Positions 16,631-23,406 of a stretch of 43,773 bases of DNA are shown here, piece after piece. The stretch is from RGIG8748 sp045539515 (GTDB taxonomy: Bacteria; Bacillota; Clostridia; UMGS1810). The stretch covers positions 1-43,773 of the forward strand of contig JAZQFN010000048.1 in NCBI GenBank assembly GCA_045539515.1, in the 5' to 3' direction. The position numbers and the translations under genes are program-made. Position 1 is the first letter of the stretch. Each line of letters opens with the position of its first letter. The notes under the pieces are model-generated. The model did not search any database, was not told the origin of the DNA, and worked only from the letters and a program-made list of their open reading frames with translations.

Positions 16631-17293
16631 GTGATAAATGTATTAGAAGATTATCTGCCCTTTTTTAAGGGCTTAAGCAAAGAACAGAAAGATAAGCTTG
16701 TAAACGGCTCATATACCGCTATACGTACTAAGGGCAAAAATCTCAGACCTCACAAGGAGGACTGTCTGGGGTTTGTCATTGTAAAAAGCGGAAGACTCCG
16801 TGTATATATTACTTCCGATCAGGGAAGAGAAATTACTCTTTACCGTCTTTTGCAACGGGATATGTGTCTATTTTCGGCTTCCTGTACCATGTCCAACATA
16901 CAGTTTGATGTAATGCTTGAAGCAGAAGAGGACACCGAGGCGGTTATTATTTCGCCCTGTGTATACAAGGAGCTTATGGATACCTCGCTTGCCGTGGCAA
17001 AATACACCAATGAGCTTTTGTCCCAAAGGCTTTCGGAGGTCATATGGCTTATGGACAGGGTGCTTAACGAAAGGCTCGATTCGCGTTTGGCGTCCCTATT
17101 ACTTGAGGAGAGTTCTTTAAACGACAGCGACACCGTGTTTCTTACCCAGGAGCAGCTTGCCAATCATCTGGGGACTGCCCGCGAGGTTGTAACACGTATA
17201 CTTAAAAAATTTCATTCCGACGGACTTGTAAATCTTAAACGCGGTTCGGTAGAGCTTATTAACAGAGATGGGCTTAATGAAATTTTTGTTTAA
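16631..17293 (+). CDS. Crp/Fnr-family transcriptional regulator
   Basis: A 220-residue regulator with an N-terminal cyclic-nucleotide-binding type beta barrel (about 20-120), a dimer helix and a C-terminal winged helix with LTQEQLANHLGTAREVVTRIL as recognition region. There is no FNR-type N-terminal cysteine cluster. The ligand is unknown. A GTG start at 16631 is preferred because AAAGGCGG lies 7-9 bases before it; another GTG at 16622 overlaps that site. Cotranscription with the LOG gene and a Crp-like palindrome at 15913-15927 suggest it controls the FTR-trxA/LOG divergent region. Confidence 0.9.
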   Translation: MINVLEDYLPFFKGLSKEQKDKLVNGSYTAIRTKGKNLRPHKEDCLGFVIVKSGRLRVYITSDQGREITLYRLLQRDMCLFSASCTMSNIQFDVMLEAEEDTEAVIISPCVYKELMDTSLAVAKYTNELLSQRLSEVIWLMDRVLNERLDSRLASLLLEESSLNDSDTVFLTQEQLANHLGTAREVVTRILKKFHSDGLVNLKRGSVELINRDGLNEIFV

Positions 17294-17306
17294 GTCACAA
17301 TACATA

Positions 17307-17345
17307 AATAACCCGACTTCATAGGAAGTCGGGTTATTCCTTTTT
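17307..17345. terminator. Bidirectional terminator
   Basis: A 14-bp perfect stem (17307-17320 with 17325-17338, loop ATAG), with T-rich flank rightward and A-rich flank for the opposite direction. It serves the Crp/Fnr gene and the leftward deoR gene. Confidence 0.87.
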
Positions 17346-18096
17346 AAACAGCAATAATTCTGCAGTTTTCTTTTTTGGTTATATACTTATTTATTTCGTC
17401 CATATCGGTTATAATATAGCTCACACTGTCTGCTTTGCAAAGATTGTAGGGTGCATTAAGGCCAAGCTTTGAACCGTCACACAGAAAAATGGTTTTTTCA
17501 CTTTGAGCAAGCACAAGCTTTCTGAGATTGGTTTCCGCTTCCGAGGTGTCTGCAATAATGCCTTTTGAATTTATGCAATGGCAAGAGAAAAACATCAGGT
17601 CGAAGTTGAAATTTCGTACAAATCTTTCTGCATAACTTCCGGCATAGCAAAGTGAGTTTTCCTGCATTTCACCGCCTGTACAGTAAGTCTTTATTCCTTT
17701 TTTCATAAGCAGTGTGCAAAGTGGAATACTGTTTGTTACTACCGTAATATTTTTTCCTGTAGGGATGTAATCTGCCATTTGCAGAGCCGTGGTGGATGCA
17801 TCCATAAATATTATGTCGTTTTCGTCTATAAATTCTACGGCTCTTTTTGCCAATTTTCTTTTGGCGGCAATATTTACGGATTTGCGAAAGCTTATGGGGG
17901 TTACCGTGCAGCCTGCAACCGACTTTGTTGCACCGCCATGGCTTCGTGAAATAAGTCCTCTGCGGCTAAGCTCACCAAGGTCCCTTCGGATTGTAGGCAG
18001 ACTTACATACAGCCTTTTGCTGAGTTTAGATGCAGAAACATAGTTTTCATTATCCAGTATTTCCAGTATTTTATCATATCTTTCTTCTTTAAGCAT
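17344..18096 (-). CDS. DeoR/GlpR-family transcriptional regulator
   Basis: A 250-residue regulator: N-terminal HTH (VSASKLSKRLYVSLPTIRRDL, then ELSRRGLISRSHGGA, the DeoR signature) and a C-terminal sugar-phosphate sensing domain with DASTTALQMA and KLVLAQSEKTIFLCDGSKLG. DeoR proteins respond to phosphorylated sugars or polyols. It is divergent from a glycerol-1-phosphate dehydrogenase and a HAD phosphatase. The promoter of those genes holds three half-sites of one inverted repeat, so it probably represses them and senses a glycerol phosphate or a related compound. Confidence 0.92.
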   Translation of the reverse strand: MLKEERYDKILEILDNENYVSASKLSKRLYVSLPTIRRDLGELSRRGLISRSHGGATKSVAGCTVTPISFRKSVNIAAKRKLAKRAVEFIDENDIIFMDASTTALQMADYIPTGKNITVVTNSIPLCTLLMKKGIKTYCTGGEMQENSLCYAGSYAERFVRNFNFDLMFFSCHCINSKGIIADTSEAETNLRKLVLAQSEKTIFLCDGSKLGLNAPYNLCKADSVSYIITDMDEINKYITKKENCRIIAV

Positions 18097-18172
18097 ATTA
18101 TAAACCCCAATCCAAATATATTATTATATTTTTTGAGCGAAGTTGAGCATTTATCAATATTATGTTCATGTA

Positions 18173-18207
18173 TTGACAATCGTTTTTGATTGTTTTATTA
18201 TACAATC
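18173..18207 (+). promoter_or_regulatory. Promoter with DeoR-type operator half-sites
   Basis: TTGACA (18173-18178), a 17-base spacer and TATTAT (18196-18201). Three alternating half-sites overlap it: ACAATC (18176), GATTGT (18188) and ACAATC (18202). They form two overlapping inverted repeats with 6- and 8-base gaps, covering the -35 to -10 region, as expected of a repressor site. The divergent deoR gene is the natural candidate. Confidence 0.72.
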
Positions 18208-18243
18208 AGTAAGATTTTTTGTCAATATTTTTGGGAGGATACC

Positions 18244-19521
18244 ATGGATATACTTGCTTTGAATGAAAAATTCAAAAATTGTTCCTGCGGCAGAGAACAC
18301 ACTTGCCCCATAGACCATATAAGGATAGGCAAGGGCGTAATTGATGATATTGCAGAATTGTGCCGTGATTATAACAGCATTATGCTTGTATCGGATGCAA
18401 ATACTTATCGTGTTTGCGGAAGTGATGTGGCATCAATTCTCGGAAAAAAGGTAAAGGTTAATCATATCTTAACTCCAAATCCCGATATAGTTGTGCCAAA
18501 CGAAGAAAAAGTTAATGAGCTTGAAGATGTGTTACTTGAAGATACCGACCTTATAGTAGGCGTAGGTTCCGGAGTAATAAATGACCTTTGTAAGTATGTA
18601 AGCTTTCAACGGAACTTGCCTTATTACATAGTGGCTACAGCACCCTCTATGGACGGATATGCCTCCGCAGGTGCCGCTATGATACTAGACGGTATGAAGG
18701 TGACTCCGGGTGCCCGTCCTCCAAAGGCAATTATTGCAGACAGCCGTGTTATGAAGGATGCCCCCATGGATATGATAAAGTCCGGCTATGGCGATATACT
18801 TGGTAAGTTCTCCTGCCTTAATGACTGGAAGCTGAGCCACATAGTAAACGGCGAGTATTTCTGCGGAGAAATATGGAATCTTACCTATGATATGCTCCTT
18901 AAGACCAAGGATATAGGTTCAATGCTTCTTCAAAGAAACGAAGACGCTGTAATCACCCTTATGGAAGCCCTTGTGGGAGTAGGGGTAGCTATGGCGTACT
19001 GCGGTACTTCAAGACCTGCTTCGGGCAGTGAACATCATCTTTCCCATTACTTTGAAATTACCGGACTTATAAAAAATGAGCCTTATTTTCTCCATGGTAT
19101 AGATGTTGCATATTCTGCAGTTTATACGCAAAAACTCAGAGAGGAATTGCTCACCTTGGAAATACCCGGAAATATATACAGAATGTCCCGGGATAAATAC
19201 GAAGCTAAAATCCGCGAAATCTATACAAAGGCAGCCGACAGCGTAATTGCCCTTCAGGATAAACTCGGCTGGTACAATGAGGATAAAGGTGAGGTGTACC
19301 GCCAAAAGTGGACGCAAATCAGACAAACCCTTGCAGAAGTACCTTCGGCAGATGAACTCACAGCATATCTTAAAACCGTGGAAATGGATATTGAAGAATT
19401 TACACATATGTATTCGGAGAAAAAAATCCGCGATGCACTTTTCTTTGCCAAGGATTTAAAGGACAGGTATTCTGTTCTTTGGATGTACTTTGATTTATTT
19501 GGAGGTAAGTACCATGAATAA
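18244..19521 (+). CDS. araM: sn-glycerol-1-phosphate dehydrogenase (AraM/EgsA family)
   Basis: A 425-residue Fe-ADH_2 family enzyme that reduces dihydroxyacetone phosphate to sn-glycerol-1-phosphate with NAD(P)H. It has the nucleotide motif GVGSGVIND and likely metal ligands in SGYGDILGKFS (Asp), SEHHLSHYFE (His) and FLHGIDVAY (His). In archaea the product builds ether lipids; in Bacillus subtilis AraM makes the G1P used for heptaprenylglyceryl phosphate. GGGAGG lies 7 bases before the ATG at 18244; the longer frame from 18190 starts inside the promoter. The stop overlaps the start of the HAD gene by 8 bases. Confidence 0.92.
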   Translation: MDILALNEKFKNCSCGREHTCPIDHIRIGKGVIDDIAELCRDYNSIMLVSDANTYRVCGSDVASILGKKVKVNHILTPNPDIVVPNEEKVNELEDVLLEDTDLIVGVGSGVINDLCKYVSFQRNLPYYIVATAPSMDGYASAGAAMILDGMKVTPGARPPKAIIADSRVMKDAPMDMIKSGYGDILGKFSCLNDWKLSHIVNGEYFCGEIWNLTYDMLLKTKDIGSMLLQRNEDAVITLMEALVGVGVAMAYCGTSRPASGSEHHLSHYFEITGLIKNEPYFLHGIDVAYSAVYTQKLREELLTLEIPGNIYRMSRDKYEAKIREIYTKAADSVIALQDKLGWYNEDKGEVYRQKWTQIRQTLAEVPSADELTAYLKTVEMDIEEFTHMYSEKKIRDALFFAKDLKDRYSVLWMYFDLFGGKYHE

Positions 19522-20230
19522 TATAAAGCTTATAGCATTTGATCTGGACGGAACTCTCACTCAGCATAAAACCAAGCTTTCTCCCGAAAACAGGCAGGTT
19601 CTTGAAGCACTCAAAGAAAAATACATACTTGTTATGGTTGGCGCAGGTCAGTGCAGAAGAATTTTTGAACAGATGGAGCATTTTCCCATAGACATCATAG
19701 GCAACTACGGTATGCAGTATGCAAAGTATAACCCCGAAACAGAGGATATAGATATGGTATACGATATGACAGAACCCTGCAACCGTGAAGAATGTGAAAA
19801 AAAGGTTACTTTCTTAAGGGAAAAGCACGGATTTACTGATTTCAGAGGTGATAATGTAGAGTATCACAGCTCGGGTTGCGTAACCTTTCCAATACTTGGG
19901 ACCAATGCATATCAGGAGGACAAACTCAAGTTTGACCCGGACAGAAATAAACGAAGAGCCTTTTATGACGAAGTGGTGGATTTGTTTTCCGATTACAATG
20001 TATTTGTGGGCGGTTCATCATCCTTTGATATGGCACCCAAGCCCTATAACAAGTATTATGCTTTGTCAAAATATTGCGAGGAACACGGTATAAGTCATTG
20101 TGATGCCGTTTTCGTAGGGGATGACTACGGTCTGGGCGGTAATGATGAGTCTGTGTTCAAGTCTGATTTCGGCTTTATTAAAGTGGACGATTACACAAAA
20201 TTCCCTCAATATATGAACAAATTGTTATAA
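19514..20230 (+). CDS. HAD-IIB (phosphomannomutase-like) phosphatase
   Basis: A 238-residue HAD hydrolase: motif I IAFDLDGTLT, motif II VMVGAGQ (Gly-Ala form), a cap region resembling eukaryotic-type phosphomannomutase, and motif IV VFVGDDYGLGGNDE. It overlaps the dehydrogenase gene by 8 bases, with GGAGGT inside that gene, so it is translationally coupled. A phosphatase acting on glycerol-1-phosphate or a sugar phosphate is the simplest guess, and DeoR control is likely shared. The true substrate is not shown by sequence. Confidence 0.87.
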   Translation: MNNIKLIAFDLDGTLTQHKTKLSPENRQVLEALKEKYILVMVGAGQCRRIFEQMEHFPIDIIGNYGMQYAKYNPETEDIDMVYDMTEPCNREECEKKVTFLREKHGFTDFRGDNVEYHSSGCVTFPILGTNAYQEDKLKFDPDRNKRRAFYDEVVDLFSDYNVFVGGSSSFDMAPKPYNKYYALSKYCEEHGISHCDAVFVGDDYGLGGNDESVFKSDFGFIKVDDYTKFPQYMNKLL

Positions 20231-20243
20231 TTTGTACGTTACC

Positions 20244-20311
20244 GAACACCTTGTTCTTGACATAACTGTAAATAAGAAGTATAATTAAATACAGTATTGA
20301 ACAGGTTGTTC
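20244..20311 (+). promoter_or_regulatory. Promoter with two TetR-type palindromes
   Basis: TTGACA (20257-20262), a 17-base spacer and TATAAT (20280-20285), a perfect consensus. Palindrome GAACA-CCT-TGTTC (20244-20256) ends right at the -35, and GAACA-GGT-TGTTC (20299-20311) lies just after the start of transcription. Both follow CGAACA-N3-TGTTC logic, with centres 55 bases apart. The gene downstream has an N-terminal TetR HTH, so autoregulation is probable. Confidence 0.82.
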
Positions 20312-20315
20312 GTTA

Positions 20316-20349
20316 AAGCAGCAAAAATTTAATTTTTGCTGCTTTTTTT
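20316..20349 (+). terminator. Leader terminator between promoter and the TetR-EAL gene
   Basis: An 11-bp stem AGCAGCAAAAA / TTTTTGCTGCT with a 5-base loop and a tract of six T. It lies within the 5' leader about 25 bases after the predicted start, and the GGAGG ribosome binding site follows with no gap. It should stop most transcripts unless it is prevented from folding. Confidence 0.8.
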
Positions 20350-20359
20350 GGAGGTTATT

Positions 20360-23074
20360 ATGGACAGAAGGCAGGAAAAAACATTAAATGAGATTTATAA
20401 GGCATTTACATCTCTTTTATTGACAGAACCCTATACCAAGTTATCCGTACGAAATATTATAGAAAAGGCAAATGTAGGCAGAACTACATTCTATGCACAT
20501 TTTTCCGCCAAGGATGAGCTTCTTGAAAACTTCTGTGCATATTTATTTGAATATGTTATAAGCAAAGCCGATAAGAGCATCCGTGCCTACGGTGCACCCA
20601 ATGATGTAAAGACAAAGACCTATTTCCTTGTGGAATCTTTTGGCAAGAATTACAATAATATTCTTGATTTGATTACCGGACCCAACGGGGATATAGTAAT
20701 CAAATTCTTTAAAGATGTAAACAAAAAGTATATTCGCAAACACTTGAGGCTTGACCGCTACGAACGTGAATCCAAAGCGGACAATGATTTTTTGGTGAAC
20801 TATGTTTCGTCCACATTTTTTGAAAGTCTTCGTTGGTGGATAGACCACGGTATGAAGGATTCTCCCAAAACCGTTACAGACAGATTCCACGGTATAGTAG
20901 ACCCTGTGGTGATAAATAAATTGGAATCAGAAAACTATGAACAAAAGGTTGTGGATGTGGATACCGCATATCGAATGGAACGAAAAGGGGACAGCTCCAA
21001 GGATGTAAGAATTTTAAACTACCTTAATGCCTTGGATATTCTAAGTCAAAGTACCGATGATTTTCTTTTTCTTACAGATATTTCACAGGATATGTACTGG
21101 TTCTTCGGACCTGTGGATAAAGATTATTCCCTAAGGAAGCCCGGCTCTGACACTAATACTTTTGCGGAAATAATGAATATTGTTTATCCTGCGGATAAGC
21201 CTAATGTGCAAAAATGCTATAATGCAATAATTGAAGGTACCACCGATGTGTTCAATGTAGATTGCCGCTGGATTAACCGCCGGGGAGATGCTGTGTGGGT
21301 AAATTCCAGAGCCAAGGTTATATCCGATGAAGAGGGCAAGCCCTTTGTTATGATTGGCAGAGTATCCGAAGAGGCTATGAGGCATCTGTATAATTCCATT
21401 ACGGGATTTTTCAATAAAGTTAAGATGCGGGAAGACCTTAAGAATTCCTTTACAACCTTAAATAAGGGATATCTTATACTTGTGGATTTAGATGACCTTG
21501 CCGCCATTAACTTAAGCCATGGAAGAGATTACGGCGACTTGCTCATTAAGGAACTGGCAAGCATCATAGAGAGTCATCCTTCGGTAGATAGGGTATACCA
21601 CACTGAGCTCAGCTACTTTGCAGCGTGGTTAAATGTGGAGGATGAACAGGGTGTACGGCGGGTTTTCAATGACATTCAGGAAAGCTTGGGTCAAAAATGT
21701 ACAATAACCGCAGGAGCAGTACCTCTCGACGGAAGCCTCTATATAGATTACACCAATCTTTACGATTCTGCCAAAATTATTCTTCGTAAAACAAAAAATA
21801 ATAATAAAAGCAATGTGGATTTCTTCTCTCCGGAGGATATGAAGCGCAGTATATATTCTGTGGAGCTTATCGAAGAGCTTCACGAAAGCACCGCCAACGG
21901 CTTTGAAGGCTTTAAGGTAAACTATCAGCCTCAGGTTAAGGCAGGAAGCTACGATATATTCTCACTTGAAGCGCTTATGCGTTATCATTCTCCCACAAGG
22001 GGGCCTGTGTATCCCGATGAATTTATACCTCTTCTGGAAAAGACGGGTCTTATAAATCCGGTAGGTATATGGATTCTGGAGGAAGCCCTCACTCAGTGTA
22101 AAAAGTGGCGCAAATCCATACCGGACCTTCGCATAAGCGTCAATTTTTCCACGGTGCAGTTTAAAGACGAGTATATCGTAGATAAAATTATATCCGCCCT
22201 TAATAAGACGGGTATGCCGGGTAATGCTCTCACCATTGAAATTACCGAATCCATCCCTCTCCATGAAGCAGACCGCTTTGGAAACATCATAAAAAGACTC
22301 AAACAAGAGGGCATACAGATTGCCATTGATGACTTCGGAACCGGTTACTCCAACATTGGTTATCTTAAAAAGCTTGACATAGACGAAATTAAAATTGACC
22401 GGATGTTTGTTACCAATATAGAAGAGGACACTTATAACTACAAGCTTATAAGCAACACCATGGAGTTTGCCAAGATGAACGAAATCCGTATTTGTTGCGA
22501 GGGAGTAGAAACCAGCAAGGAGCTTGTTGTATTGGAAAACCTTTCGCCGGATATTCTTCAGGGATATCTCTTTGATAAGCCTTGTGAAGTAAAAGAGTTT
22601 GAAGAGGCATATATTAATAAAGGCAGCGAAAAGTACAAAACCCGACAGAAGTTTATCCGTCAGCTTTATGAATATAAGGAGAAGCTCGGAGTTATCCACT
22701 TTGACCCAACGGATATTTTAAGGGAAACCAATGTGGGACTTTGGATTATACGGTATAATAATGCCAAAGATAACCACGAGCTTTACGTTGACGAAACCAT
22801 GGAAAAAATTCTGGGTCTTGACAAAATTTACACCGCACAGGAAACCTACGATTTTTGGTTCAGCCGTATAGCAGATGAGGACAAGGATTATGTGTCCCAC
22901 AATATTAATACTATGGCAGAACTGGATAAGGTGGTTCAGCTGCAGTACAGCTGGAATCATCCAACTTTAGGTACGGTTGAGTTGAGGTCCACCGGAAAGC
23001 GTACCGGCGATGTGGACGGTATGATAGTTCTGGAGGGTTATCACAGAATACTCAGTAATATAGAAGAAGTGTAA
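20360..23074 (+). CDS. TetR HTH - PAS - degenerate GGDEF - EAL - PAS fusion protein
   Basis: A 904-residue protein joining a TetR-like DNA-binding region (about 1-185, with LSVRNIIEKANVGRTTFYAHF) to a PAS-like domain (about 235-335), a GGDEF-fold domain without the catalytic motif (345-495; TELSY where GGDEF should be), an EAL domain (505-755) and a last PAS-like region (785-900). The EAL motif set looks complete: Glu537-Ala-Leu, Asn595, ITES, Asp657-Asp658, Lys678, Glu714 and Gln734. It should therefore hydrolyse c-di-GMP, or at least bind it. There is no membrane helix, so it is cytoplasmic. Two palindromes near its promoter suggest autoregulation. The start at 20360 follows GGAGG by 5 bases. 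Confidence 0.9.
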   Translation: MDRRQEKTLNEIYKAFTSLLLTEPYTKLSVRNIIEKANVGRTTFYAHFSAKDELLENFCAYLFEYVISKADKSIRAYGAPNDVKTKTYFLVESFGKNYNNILDLITGPNGDIVIKFFKDVNKKYIRKHLRLDRYERESKADNDFLVNYVSSTFFESLRWWIDHGMKDSPKTVTDRFHGIVDPVVINKLESENYEQKVVDVDTAYRMERKGDSSKDVRILNYLNALDILSQSTDDFLFLTDISQDMYWFFGPVDKDYSLRKPGSDTNTFAEIMNIVYPADKPNVQKCYNAIIEGTTDVFNVDCRWINRRGDAVWVNSRAKVISDEEGKPFVMIGRVSEEAMRHLYNSITGFFNKVKMREDLKNSFTTLNKGYLILVDLDDLAAINLSHGRDYGDLLIKELASIIESHPSVDRVYHTELSYFAAWLNVEDEQGVRRVFNDIQESLGQKCTITAGAVPLDGSLYIDYTNLYDSAKIILRKTKNNNKSNVDFFSPEDMKRSIYSVELIEELHESTANGFEGFKVNYQPQVKAGSYDIFSLEALMRYHSPTRGPVYPDEFIPLLEKTGLINPVGIWILEEALTQCKKWRKSIPDLRISVNFSTVQFKDEYIVDKIISALNKTGMPGNALTIEITESIPLHEADRFGNIIKRLKQEGIQIAIDDFGTGYSNIGYLKKLDIDEIKIDRMFVTNIEEDTYNYKLISNTMEFAKMNEIRICCEGVETSKELVVLENLSPDILQGYLFDKPCEVKEFEEAYINKGSEKYKTRQKFIRQLYEYKEKLGVIHFDPTDILRETNVGLWIIRYNNAKDNHELYVDETMEKILGLDKIYTAQETYDFWFSRIADEDKDYVSHNINTMAELDKVVQLQYSWNHPTLGTVELRSTGKRTGDVDGMIVLEGYHRILSNIEEV

Positions 23075-23081
23075 AACATTG

Positions 23082-23120
23082 CCCTTTCCGACAAGCATTG
23101 TCGGAAAGGGAACTTTTTTA
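23082..23120 (+). terminator. Terminator of the TetR-EAL gene
   Basis: A 13-bp perfect stem (23082-23094 with 23098-23110, loop GCA) followed by AACTTTTTT. Confidence 0.9.
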
Positions 23121-23129
23121 TGTTTTCGG

Positions 23130-23158
23130 TTGACAAATTAAGGCTTTTATGGTATAGT
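23130..23158 (+). promoter_or_regulatory. Host tRNA-Pro promoter
   Basis: TTGACA (23130-23135), a 17-base spacer and TATAGT (23153-23158). It lies 15 bases before the broken tRNA 5' half. After insertion it reads on into the intact tRNA-Pro carried by the element, which has no strong promoter of its own. Confidence 0.85.
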
Positions 23159-23173
23159 TTAATAGTTGTCAAT

Positions 23174-23196
23174 CGGGATATAGCGCAGTTTGGTAG
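23174..23196 (+). pseudogene. tRNA-Pro(CGG), 5' half, split by the element
   Basis: The 23 bases CGGGATATAGCGCAGTTTGG plus TAG are the acceptor strand, D stem and D loop of a tRNA-Pro. The 3' remainder is at 35138-35191. Joined, they give a 77-nt tRNA in which CGGGATA pairs perfectly with TATCCCG, CTTCG pairs with CGAAG, and the loop TTCGGGA holds anticodon CGG. The gene is therefore broken in the D loop by the 11.94 kb element. Confidence 0.88.
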
Positions 23197-23223
23197 TACA
23201 CCTTGGACACAGAGTATACTCAA
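23174..23223 (+). other. attL of the integrative element
   Basis: The host tRNA part ends in the shared core TGGTAG (23191-23196). The element arm TGGACACAGAGTATACTCAA (23204-23223) then follows. That arm is the near-perfect inverted repeat (16 of 20) of the arm at the other end (35109-35128). The crossover lies in the core shared by attL and attR. Confidence 0.8.
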
Positions 23224-23240
23224 TACAATTTAATAATTAT

Positions 23241-23264
23241 CCATTCATTAAACATAATGAATGG
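23241..23264 (+). other. Hairpin just upstream of the element tRNA
   Basis: A 10-bp perfect stem CCATTCATTA / TAATGAATGG with an AACA loop, ending 6 bases before the tRNA. The AT-rich stem and short TTTT tail make it a weak terminator at best. It may aid separation of the tRNA from the broken 5' half in a common transcript. Confidence 0.55.
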
Positions 23265-23270
23265 TTTTAT

Positions 23271-23347
23271 CGGGAATTAGCGCAGTTTGGTAGCGCGCAT
23301 CGTTCGGGACGATGAGGCCGCAGGTTCAAATCCTGTATTCCCGACCA
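23271..23347 (+). tRNA. tRNA-Pro(CGG) carried by the element
   Basis: A 77-nt cloverleaf with encoded CCA: acceptor CGGGAAT / ATTCCCG, D stem GCGC / GCGC, anticodon stem CATCG / CGATG with loop TTCGGGA (anticodon CGG, codon CCG), and T arm GCAGG-TTCAAAT-CCTGT. It differs from the rejoined host tRNA at six places, and all six are paired swaps in three base pairs (two in the acceptor stem, one in the anticodon stem). It lies inside the element, directly downstream of the host tRNA promoter, so it can replace the gene the element destroyed. Confidence 0.95.
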
Positions 23348-23350
23348 TAT

Positions 23351-23391
23351 AAAAAGGATTACTATTCGTTTTTGAATAGCAATCCTTTTTT
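23351..23391. terminator. Terminator after the element tRNA (and after the serine recombinase)
   Basis: A 12-bp stem GGATTACTATTC / GAATAGCAATCC with one A-C mismatch, flanked by AAAAA and TTTTTT. It can work in both directions, for the tRNA transcript and for the leftward recombinase operon. Confidence 0.8.
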
Positions 23392-23406
23392 ACTGTATCA
23401 ACCATT

